Below are positions 1 to 6,054 of a DNA stretch of 15,158 bases, in pieces. The notes beneath the pieces were generated by a model. It was given only the letters and a program-made list of their open reading frames with translations, was not told the origin of the DNA and ran no database searches. The translations under genes and the position numbers were made by a program. The first letter of the stretch is position 1. Each line of letters opens with the position of its first letter. Source of the DNA: Ruminococcus sp. UBA946 (GTDB lineage: Bacteria; Bacillota; Clostridia; Oscillospirales; Ruminococcaceae); contig DBCY01000137.1 in assembly GCA_002293295.1 (NCBI GenBank), positions 3,384 to 18,541 on the forward strand, read 5' to 3'.

Positions 1-1
1 G

Positions 2-223
2 TGCGACAGTAAAAATAATTTTCAGATGTATCCGTTTGAAGAAAATCTGACGCTTTCGCATGAAGATATAATAAACGCGTCAGTTTTGCATTATACCGAC
101 AGACCTAAACCCTGGGAGGTTAATTATCCGGGTAAGCTGCTATACCCCTACTGGAGCAATGCGATAAAAGCAGGTTTCATTGATGAATACCTTGATTTCT
201 GGAAGAAAAGAGAATTATTGTAA
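2..223 (+). CDS. C-terminal end of a family 8 glycosyltransferase (partial, start off-window)
   Basis: The reading frame is open from the left edge to a TAA at 221-223, so this is the last 73 or so codons of a longer gene; the ATG at 26 is probably internal because no ribosome binding site precedes it. The residues HYTDRPKPW followed by a YPG/YPYW stretch match the C-terminal block of GT8 (LgtC/galactosyltransferase-like) enzymes, where a histidine and a KPW motif help bind the nucleotide sugar and metal. Such enzymes transfer a sugar from a UDP donor to a glycan or lipid acceptor in the cytoplasm. The catalytic DxD motif would lie upstream and cannot be checked. The next gene begins 21 bases downstream, so an operon is possible. 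The family call is fairly safe; donor and acceptor are unknown. Confidence 0.72.
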   Translation, partial: CDSKNNFQMYPFEENLTLSHEDIINASVLHYTDRPKPWEVNYPGKLLYPYWSNAIKAGFIDEYLDFWKKRELL

Positions 224-244
224 TAACAGGGAGATGATTTTAAT

Positions 245-1003
245 ATGAAATATACTAAGGAAGAAATCCTGAAAATCATGGATAATGATAAATATCCGCT
301 TACGCAAAAATACAGTCCCGATTGGATTCTGGAAAATTCAATGGGCTCCCATTGCCTGTGGCTGACGGAAGCTCTTGTAACAAAGATGAATTTGAAACCG
401 GGCATGAGAGTCCTTGATATGGGCTGCGGAAAGGCAATTAGCTCGGTTTTTCTCGCTAAGGAATTCGGCGTTACCGTTTGGGCGACCGATTTATGGATAA
501 ACCCGACCGACAATTACCGCCGGATTTGTGAAAGCGGCGTCAGTAATTCTGTATTTCCCGTTCATGCCGACGTAAATAATTTACCTTATTCCGACGGTTA
601 TTTTGACGCTATGGTAAGTATCAATTCTTTGTTTTTCTATGCGACGGAAGACGGATTTTTAAAGGACAAGCTTCTCCGACATATAAAACCCGGCGGTGAA
701 ATCGGAATTATAGTGCCGGGTTTCAAGCATGAATACACCGGTAATTACCCCGAAAGCTATAAGCATTACATAGAAAATGAAAACTGGGGTCTTGAAAACT
801 GGCATACTGCACAGTGGTGGAAAAACCATATGGAAAAATCAGGGCTTGCCGATGTTATATCCGCCGACGATATGAACGGGGAAGGAACTGAAATTTTCCA
901 TAAGTCAATTAATGTCGTGAACGCGCATGAAGAGCCTTTCAATGTTATTTCATGGGATGACATCACCTTTTCACGCATAATAGCAAAAAGAAAGACAGGA
1001 TGA
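245..1003 (+). CDS. Class I SAM-dependent methyltransferase
   Basis: This 252-residue protein has a Rossmann-type methyltransferase core. Motif I is VLDMGCGKA at residues 56-64, the acidic end of beta-2 is TDL at 81-83, HADVNNLPY at 107-115 fits the adenine-contact region, and IKPGGEIGI at about 147-155 is the usual post-III strand. The family moves a methyl group from S-adenosylmethionine to a small molecule, lipid or protein; the substrate cannot be read here. The N-terminal 50 residues, with an MGSHCLWL segment before motif I, probably form a substrate lid. The AGGGAG at 228-233 lies 11 bases before the ATG and supports this start. The stop is followed after 4 bases by the next start, so it is very likely co-transcribed with the unknown protein and the GNAT gene that follow. 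Confidence 0.88.
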   Translation: MKYTKEEILKIMDNDKYPLTQKYSPDWILENSMGSHCLWLTEALVTKMNLKPGMRVLDMGCGKAISSVFLAKEFGVTVWATDLWINPTDNYRRICESGVSNSVFPVHADVNNLPYSDGYFDAMVSINSLFFYATEDGFLKDKLLRHIKPGGEIGIIVPGFKHEYTGNYPESYKHYIENENWGLENWHTAQWWKNHMEKSGLADVISADDMNGEGTEIFHKSINVVNAHEEPFNVISWDDITFSRIIAKRKTG

Positions 1004-1007
1004 TTAT

Positions 1008-2132
1008 ATGGATATTTCCAAATCAATCGATTTCCTGCTTAATCAAGCGGGTATTGTGATAAAATACCGCTTACGAAAGGAAATCCTAAAGGACTTAAGT
1101 AAAACCGAGGAAGAGAATTATCTGGAGCAGATTTACCGTCTCCCCTTTTTCAAGCTGGTTGAAAGTTATGTCAAGCCAAGCGGTTATATCGGTTCGGGAG
1201 CTCACGGCGGGGATACCTGGAGAGGGAAAATACTGCATGAAACCCCGCTTCAGGACGGTGAAACGGCAGCGCGGCTGTTATCATACTATGCTGTTCCCAA
1301 AACCCACCCGATTGTTATGAATTTTGTCAAAGCCATGCGCGACGAGGAAATTTTAAGGGAAGCTTTTTCTTGTACACCACCGGAGGTAAACCGCTTTGAA
1401 AACCGTTTCCGCGGAATTAACACCGGTTTCTGCCTGATGACCTTAATATATGCCATGCAGGCAATGCTCGGATTCGGCGACGACGAATATGTTTTACCAT
1501 TTCAAAACCTTTCATTGGAGGCGTTTAAAAGCATACTTCCGTTATCATCATTGAATGACATAACAAAAACCCGCCAAAGCAATGCAAAATACAACTATCC
1601 CTATATTGAGGAAACAACGTATTTCCCCTGCCAGTACCATCTCGAAACACTGGCTTATACAAATTCTTGGAGAAATCCGGAGAATATACAATTAATGGCT
1701 GACGCACTCAACCATTTTAACGAAATTCAAAAAGAATATACCCCTATACATATAAAAATAGGTTCAAGGTATTATGCGCCTTTTCCTTTGAATATGGAAA
1801 ACCGTCCTGTCAGACCGTTTCATCCCGATACAATTGATATTATAACCTACCGGCGTTTGCTAACGGAAATAGCATTGCTCGGCGTAGGTGAAAATGCCGG
1901 GGTTATAATGGAGTCCGTTATAAATATAGAAAATGCCATAAACGAAGACGGCATTCTGAGGATGAATTTTGAAATTCCGCACAACAAACGATACTCGCCG
2001 AAAAACCTTTTATATCCCGCAGCCTACTGTGATGTGCGGCTTGAACCGGATTATAATAAAAAATATGCTCTTGAATGTGACCTTACCTTTTGGGCAGTCC
2101 AGTTTCTATACCTTGTCAAAGGAGATATATAA
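1008..2132 (+). CDS. Conserved-looking 374-residue protein of unknown function, possibly an alpha/alpha-toroid fold
   Basis: I do not assign this protein to a named family. It is soluble-looking, with no signal peptide or membrane segment, and is mostly predicted helix with short glycine-rich turns. Notable blocks are a glycine/histidine loop GYIGSGAHGGDTWRG at residues 59-73, LQDGETAARLLSYYAVP at 81-97, a run of aromatic and cysteine residues around YFPCQYH at 205-211, and an end block ECDLTFWAVQFLYL at 356-369. The spacing of helical blocks and the QDGE/WRG-type loops resemble the repeated helix pairs of prenyltransferase or terpenoid-cyclase toroids, but this is inference by eye. It begins 4 bases after the methyltransferase stop (CAGGA at 996-1000 is the likely ribosome binding site) and ends 3 bases before the GNAT gene, so the three are probably one transcript. 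The length, codon use and ordered motifs leave little doubt that it is a real gene. Confidence 0.8.
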   Translation: MDISKSIDFLLNQAGIVIKYRLRKEILKDLSKTEEENYLEQIYRLPFFKLVESYVKPSGYIGSGAHGGDTWRGKILHETPLQDGETAARLLSYYAVPKTHPIVMNFVKAMRDEEILREAFSCTPPEVNRFENRFRGINTGFCLMTLIYAMQAMLGFGDDEYVLPFQNLSLEAFKSILPLSSLNDITKTRQSNAKYNYPYIEETTYFPCQYHLETLAYTNSWRNPENIQLMADALNHFNEIQKEYTPIHIKIGSRYYAPFPLNMENRPVRPFHPDTIDIITYRRLLTEIALLGVGENAGVIMESVINIENAINEDGILRMNFEIPHNKRYSPKNLLYPAAYCDVRLEPDYNKKYALECDLTFWAVQFLYLVKGDI

Positions 2133-2135
2133 TCT

Positions 2136-2568
2136 ATGAATATTATTTATGAAGATACAAAAAAAGATTTGCCGCGCGAGCAACTGCACCGGCTGTTTGT
2201 TTCTGCCGGCTGGTCGGACGGTACGGAAACCCCGGAAATGGTTGAAAAGGGATACGGCATCCCCTGGTTAAACTCATCGCTTGTCGTTTTCGGCATGGGA
2301 AAACGACAAGCTTGTCGGAGCAGTACGCGTTTTAAGCGACACTATGTTCCGTTCGGTGATTTATGATTTGCTTGTCCTGCCCGAATACCAGAACAATGGA
2401 ATAGGCAAAGAACTGGTAAGGCGGTGTATTGAGCATTTTCCTGACTCGGAGTGGCTGGTTGAAACAATTGAAAGCATATCGGGGTTTTATGAAAAAATCG
2501 GCTTTAAAAGAGCGGCAGGCAATGGTGAACGTGTGTTTTTATCAATTCCGTGTGAATTATTCAGCTAA
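2136..2568 (+). pseudogene. GNAT family N-acetyltransferase interrupted by a one-base frameshift
   Basis: The gene begins at ATG 2136 behind a strong AAAGGAG (about 2118-2124) and reads through NSSLVV, then loses frame. The remainder (SAWENDKLVG onward) is in the next frame. Removing one T from the TTTT run at 2287-2290 joins them into one 143-residue protein whose local sequence reads LVVSAWENDKLVGAVRVL. That repaired protein is a complete GNAT: strand and helix elements, VLPEYQNNGIGKELV at 80-94 with the acetyl-CoA binding QxxGxG pyrophosphate loop, and the C-terminal FYEKIGFK motif at 117-124. The family transfers an acetyl group from acetyl-CoA to an amine; the substrate is unknown. As written, the upstream frame would give a 76-residue truncated product. 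It could be a true recent pseudogene, a phase-variable tract or a homopolymer sequencing error; the intact downstream frame argues that any loss is recent. Confidence 0.85.
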
Positions 2569-2601
2569 AAATATATATTTACTTAATTTTGTATAATAAT
2601 A

Positions 2602-2630
2602 TTGAAATATTACCAATTATATAGTATAAT
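2602..2630 (+). promoter_or_regulatory. Sigma-A type promoter for the transketolase operon
   Basis: TTGAAA at 2602-2607 and TATAAT at 2625-2630 are separated by exactly 17 bases. The -10 box matches the consensus completely and the -35 box matches at 5 of 6 positions. The surroundings are very AT-rich. Transcription should begin near 2637, giving a short leader of about 27 bases before the ATG at 2664. Confidence 0.8.
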
Positions 2631-2649
2631 TAATTGTATTTATATTTTG

Positions 2650-2655
2650 AAAGGA
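2650..2655 (+). promoter_or_regulatory. Ribosome binding site that fixes the transketolase N-half start
   Basis: AAAGGA lies 8 bases before the ATG at 2664. A TTG at 2634 is in frame and would add ten residues, but it falls upstream of the transcription start predicted from the promoter, so 2664 is the better start. Confidence 0.75.
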
Positions 2656-2663
2656 AAATTAAG

Positions 2664-3518
2664 ATGGATGCCGCTATAAAAAAACAATTGGAAATAACCG
2701 CCTGTAAAGTCAGGATTGGAATCATCGAGGCTGTTTATAACGCTAAATCGGGTCATCCGGGAGGTTCGCTCTCAATAGCCGACCTGCTCACATATTTATA
2801 CAGCATGAAGCTGAATGTTGACCCGAAAAACCCGAAAATGCCCGACAGGGACAGGGTTGTGCTGTCAAAGGGTCACTGCGCTCCCGCACTGTACTCAGTT
2901 CTTGCTCTGAGAGGATTTTTTCCTTATGACGAATTAAAAAAGCTCCGTAAAATCGGTGCAATGCTCCAGGGACACCCCGATATGAAAGGAACTCCTGGAG
3001 TTGATATGAGTACCGGTTCTTTAGGGCAGGGTATTTCAGCGGCTGCCGGAATGGCTCTTGCCGGCAAGCTAGATTCCGCCGGATACAAGGTATATGCCGT
3101 TTTAGGAGACGGAGAGATTGAGGAGGGTCAGGTCTGGGAAGCCGCAATGTTCGCTGCTCATAACAAGCTTGATAACCTTGTAGCCATCGTTGACAACAAC
3201 GGACTGCAGATAGACGGGAAAATTACCGAGGTATGCTCGCCCATGCCCATAACCGACAAATTCGACGCTTTCGGCTGGCATGTCATTACAATGGACGCCC
3301 ATGATTTTGACGATATAGAAAGAGCCTTCGATGAATCGGAAAAAATAAACTATAAACCGGTAGCAATTATCCAGACCTCAACAAAAGGCAGACATATTTC
3401 CTTTATGGAAAACAACGTAAGCTGGCACGGTTCAGCTCCTAATGACGAACAGTATAAACTGGCAATGGACGAACTTAATACCAGGCTCGAAACGCTTTTA
3501 AAGGAAGAGGTGCTGTAA
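2664..3518 (+). CDS. Transketolase, N-terminal (thiamine diphosphate binding) subunit
   Basis: This 284-residue protein is the pyrophosphate-binding half of transketolase. With its partner it moves two-carbon ketol units between sugar phosphates in the non-oxidative pentose phosphate pathway, in the cytoplasm. Visible family features are the SGHPGGS loop with His31, SKGH at 68-71, MSTGSLGQG at 115-123, and the thiamine diphosphate/metal motif that opens with GDGEIEEGQ at 148-156 and closes with NN at 178-179. A late WHG motif supplies another conserved histidine. Full-length transketolases are about 650 residues in one chain; here the protein ends naturally after the first domain, as in many Clostridia and archaea. 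The C-terminal half starts 2 bases downstream, so the two are translationally linked. Expression is driven by the promoter at 2602-2630. Confidence 0.95.
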   Translation: MDAAIKKQLEITACKVRIGIIEAVYNAKSGHPGGSLSIADLLTYLYSMKLNVDPKNPKMPDRDRVVLSKGHCAPALYSVLALRGFFPYDELKKLRKIGAMLQGHPDMKGTPGVDMSTGSLGQGISAAAGMALAGKLDSAGYKVYAVLGDGEIEEGQVWEAAMFAAHNKLDNLVAIVDNNGLQIDGKITEVCSPMPITDKFDAFGWHVITMDAHDFDDIERAFDESEKINYKPVAIIQTSTKGRHISFMENNVSWHGSAPNDEQYKLAMDELNTRLETLLKEEVL

Positions 3519-3520
3519 TT

Positions 3521-4468
3521 ATGGATGTTCTGATAAAAAAAGCTACCCGCGACAGCTACGGCGAAGCGCTTGCGGAGCTTGGTTCCGTATACGATGATTT
3601 AATTGTTCTTGACGCCGACCTTGCGGCGGCTACTAAAACGGGAATGTTCAAAAAAGCATATCCCGAAAGGTTTATTGACTGCGGTATTGCCGAAGCCAAT
3701 ATGATGGGCGTTGCGGCAGGGCTGGCGGCTTCCGGAAAAAAAGTTTTCGCAAGCTCGTTTGCTATGTTCGCCGCCGGAAGGGCATTTGAAATAGTACGCA
3801 ATTCAATAGGCTACCCTCATATAAACGTTAAAATCGGCGCGACCCATGCCGGTATTTCAGTCGGCGAGGACGGCGCTTCCCACCAGTGCAACGAGGATAT
3901 CGCACTTATGAGGACGATTCCGGGAATGACCATTATAAATCCCGCCGACGATATTGAAGCAAAAGCAGCTGTGAAAGCGGCGGTTGATATTGACGGCCCC
4001 GTTTACCTTCGTTTCGGACGGCTGGCCGTTCCCGTTATAAACAATGCTGAAAACTATAAATTTGAAACGGGCAGGGGTGTATTATTAAGAGACGGCTCCG
4101 ACATAACAATTATTGCCACCGGGTTAATGGTCAGCGAGGCTTTGAACGCGGCTGATACTCTTGCAAACGAAGGCATAAATGCCAGGGTGATTAATATTCA
4201 TACAATCAAGCCTCTTGACAGGGATATTATATGCAAAGCCGCCCGCGAAACGGGAGTGATTGTTACAGCAGAGGAACACAGCGTAATCGGGGGGCTTGGT
4301 TCAGCCATTGCCGAGGCTGTGACTGAATGCTGTCCCTGTCCTGTTATAAAGGTCGGGGTCAATGATGTTTTCGGACATTCGGGACCAGCCGCCGACCTTT
4401 TAAAGGAATTCGGTTTGTCCTCTGAAAATATCGCAGAAAAAGCAAGATATGCGGTAACCTTGAAGTAG
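3521..4468 (+). CDS. Transketolase, C-terminal (pyrimidine binding) subunit
   Basis: This 315-residue protein carries the pyrimidine-binding domain and the C-terminal domain of transketolase. The catalytic glutamate that activates thiamine diphosphate is Glu58 in DCGIAEAN (53-60). Further family features are the FASSFAMFAAGRAFE helix at 76-90, GEDGASHQ at 115-122, which contributes to the substrate pocket, and the HTIKPLD and EEHSVIGGLGSAIAE segments of the C-terminal domain. It must pair with the N-terminal half to be active, since neither half holds a whole cofactor site. The start is 2 bases after the previous stop, with the ribosome binding site (GGAAGAGG) inside the upstream gene's end. 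A 1-deoxyxylulose-5-phosphate synthase is less likely because that enzyme is normally one chain. Confidence 0.95.
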   Translation: MDVLIKKATRDSYGEALAELGSVYDDLIVLDADLAAATKTGMFKKAYPERFIDCGIAEANMMGVAAGLAASGKKVFASSFAMFAAGRAFEIVRNSIGYPHINVKIGATHAGISVGEDGASHQCNEDIALMRTIPGMTIINPADDIEAKAAVKAAVDIDGPVYLRFGRLAVPVINNAENYKFETGRGVLLRDGSDITIIATGLMVSEALNAADTLANEGINARVINIHTIKPLDRDIICKAARETGVIVTAEEHSVIGGLGSAIAEAVTECCPCPVIKVGVNDVFGHSGPAADLLKEFGLSSENIAEKARYAVTLK

Positions 4469-4489
4469 CCGAAATATCCTTTAGATAAT
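4460..4489 (+). promoter_or_regulatory. Possible promoter for the DUF4160-DUF2442 pair
   Basis: TTGAAG at 4460-4465 and GATAAT at 4484-4489 are 18 bases apart. They match consensus at 4 and 5 of 6 positions. The -35 box overlaps the end of the transketolase gene. The rest of the 114-base gap up to 4582 is AT-rich, with only a short GGCG/CGCC hairpin near 4512-4525 and no clear terminator. Confidence 0.35.
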
Positions 4490-4582
4490 CGGTAATCAAT
4501 GAAAAGCAGGCGGGTTATCGCCCATCCAATAGATAATATTTTAATTAAAGCGGTAATAATTATTATATAAGAGGTAAAATTA

Positions 4583-4843
4583 ATGCCCGAAATAAGTTTA
4601 TTTTTTGGTATAAGAATCACATTAAATTATAACGACCATAACCCGCCTCATTTTCATGCGGAATACTCTGGTAATAAAGCGTTAATTAATATTGCTGATG
4701 CTACTGTGTTAAGAGGCAGACTTCCCAAAAAGCAATTAAAATTAGTTTTGGCATGGGCAGAGCTTCATAAGGATGATTTATTTATAAATTGGAACTTATC
4801 TAAAAACAGTAAAGAATTGTTTAAAATTGAACCTCTAAGATAA
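4583..4843 (+). CDS. DUF4160 family small protein
   Basis: This 86-residue protein matches the DUF4160 pattern over its full length: an opening MPEISLFFGI, the hallmark NDHNPPHFHAEY at about 17-28, a central PKKQLKLVLAWAELHKDDL helix, an NWNLS motif and an ending IEPL. The histidine/aspartate cluster in the hallmark looks like a metal or nucleic-acid contact site, but no activity is established to my knowledge. An AAGAGG at about 4570 supports the start. It is followed after 20 bases by a DUF2442 gene, the usual neighbour of this family, and the pair has been viewed as a possible toxin-antitoxin-like module. The AT-rich codons differ by eye from the flanking housekeeping genes, which hints at acquisition. 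Confidence 0.88.
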   Translation: MPEISLFFGIRITLNYNDHNPPHFHAEYSGNKALINIADATVLRGRLPKKQLKLVLAWAELHKDDLFINWNLSKNSKELFKIEPLR

Positions 4844-4863
4844 GAAGAAAGCGAGTTGAAAAT

Positions 4864-5169
4864 ATGGATTATTTTCCGGAAGTAATACAGGTAATCCCTA
4901 CGGATGATTATAAAGTATATTTGTATTTCGACGACGGAACAATAAGGCTTTATAATGCTTCAGAACTAGTAACAAAAGGAATTTTCAGGCAATTAACAAT
5001 CAACAATTTGTTTTATGAATCCTGTACCGTTTTAAACGGTACTTTAGCTTGGACACCCGATTTTAGTTATGATGTTTCTACTTGCTTGGATTTAGACCCT
5101 ATTGTTTTATATGAAACCTGCCCTATTGTTGATGAACCAGCAAAATTATTTAGAAATATAACAGGATAA
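4864..5169 (+). CDS. DUF2442 family small protein
   Basis: This 101-residue protein fits DUF2442: PEVIQVIPTDDYKVYLYFDDGTIRLYNASELV near the start (read in two parts, 5-20 and 21-36), the GIFRQL segment at 39-44 and a GTLAWTPDFSYD motif at about 59-70, which is the family's usual W-x-x-x-D block. The small beta-rich fold is thought to mediate binding rather than catalysis, and no function is proven. It starts 20 bases after the DUF4160 stop behind a GAAAGCGAG stretch and shares its AT-rich composition. If the pair is a toxin-antitoxin-like module, which member is toxic cannot be told from sequence. Confidence 0.86.
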   Translation: MDYFPEVIQVIPTDDYKVYLYFDDGTIRLYNASELVTKGIFRQLTINNLFYESCTVLNGTLAWTPDFSYDVSTCLDLDPIVLYETCPIVDEPAKLFRNITG

Positions 5170-5200
5170 GTATTATTTTAATTATGGAGATATAATTCTT

Positions 5201-5953
5201 ATGTCAATAATAGATACTTTTGATATTCAGACCGAAGCTTTAATAAACCCCCGTCATTTTGCTCCGCCGGTTGAGGGATTTCCGAAAACCGCCGTCGTCA
5301 CATTCGGACAAAGATTTATTACGGCATTATCTGATTATTATAAACCGGAACAGATTGACGAAATGATTGCCTGCGTTGCCGTTCCGATTTATAAAATTAT
5401 TTATAAAGGGAAAGAATTAGCAGTTTATTGCTCGACTTTAGGTGGACCGGCGTCTGTGGGGCTTATGGAGGAAATGATTTCAAAGAGCTGCGAAAAATTT
5501 TTATTCTTTGGTTCATGCGGAGTTCTTGACCGTACCCTTACCGAAAAATCCTTGATTGTTCCTAATTCCGCTTACCGTGACGAAGGAACAAGCTATCATT
5601 ATGCTCCTCCGAAAGATTATATTGATATTCCAACCGCAGATAAGCTTTCAGGAATACTTTCGGAGCTTAATCTGCCGTATGTAACCGGTAAAACCTGGAC
5701 AACCGACGCAATTTACAGGGAAACACGCGGTAATATGGAAAAACGTAAGAATGAAGGCTGTATAACGGTCGAAATGGAATGCGCCTCCGTTATGGCGGCG
5801 GCTCAGTTCCGCGGTGTTGAAGCCTACCAGTATTTTTATGCCGCGGACAGCCTGGACGAAACCGAATGGAATGCGCGCACACTCGGAAGCTTAACGCAGG
5901 ACTTCAGGGAAAAGCTTCTTAATATCACATTGGAAATCACTGTTAGGCTTTAA
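5201..5953 (+). CDS. Nucleoside phosphorylase (PNP/uridine phosphorylase family)
   Basis: This 250-residue cytoplasmic enzyme belongs to the PNP_UDP_1 fold. Family enzymes split a nucleoside with phosphate to release the base and (deoxy)ribose 1-phosphate. Motifs in order are STLGGPASVG at 78-87 (phosphate/ribose loop), FFGSCGVL at 102-109, VPNSAYRDEGTSYHY at 120-134, TTDAIYRET at 167-175, the ribose-binding EMECAS at 191-196, and a late YAADSLDE at 213-220, where the aspartate normally contacts the base. The length matches the usual 230-260. The N-terminal 25 residues before the first strand are somewhat long and carry a PRHF segment seen in the uridine-phosphorylase-like branch, so base preference is left open. 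It starts after a TGGAGA at about 5185, 31 bases beyond the DUF2442 gene. The product could feed the pentose phosphate pathway. Confidence 0.88.
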   Translation: MSIIDTFDIQTEALINPRHFAPPVEGFPKTAVVTFGQRFITALSDYYKPEQIDEMIACVAVPIYKIIYKGKELAVYCSTLGGPASVGLMEEMISKSCEKFLFFGSCGVLDRTLTEKSLIVPNSAYRDEGTSYHYAPPKDYIDIPTADKLSGILSELNLPYVTGKTWTTDAIYRETRGNMEKRKNEGCITVEMECASVMAAAQFRGVEAYQYFYAADSLDETEWNARTLGSLTQDFREKLLNITLEITVRL

Positions 5954-5996
5954 ATTTCCTCAGACAGCAAATTATATATGCAACATACCCTGTCCT

Positions 5997-6025
5997 ATGA
6001 CTGCTGATAAATTATTCAGTATACA
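5997..6025 (+). promoter_or_regulatory. Possible promoter upstream of ligA
   Basis: ATGACT at 5997-6002 and TATACA at 6020-6025 are 17 bases apart, each matching consensus at 4 of 6 positions. They sit in the 101-base gap between the phosphorylase and ligA. The match is weak and the call tentative. Confidence 0.3.
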
Positions 6026-6054
6026 TTACATAAAAACATTTGGAGGCAGTATAA

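Noticed and set aside
148..513. Minus-strand open frame of 121 codons across the glycosyltransferase end and methyltransferase start
   Set aside because: No ribosome binding site or family motif is visible, and it overlaps two well-supported genes on the other strand.
2634..2663. Earlier TTG start for the transketolase N-half
   Set aside because: It lies upstream of the predicted transcription start and has no ribosome binding site; the ATG at 2664 has AAAGGA 8 bases before it.
4512..4525. GGCG/CGCC hairpin after the transketolase genes as a terminator
   Set aside because: The stem is only 4 bp with no following T-run, too weak to support termination.
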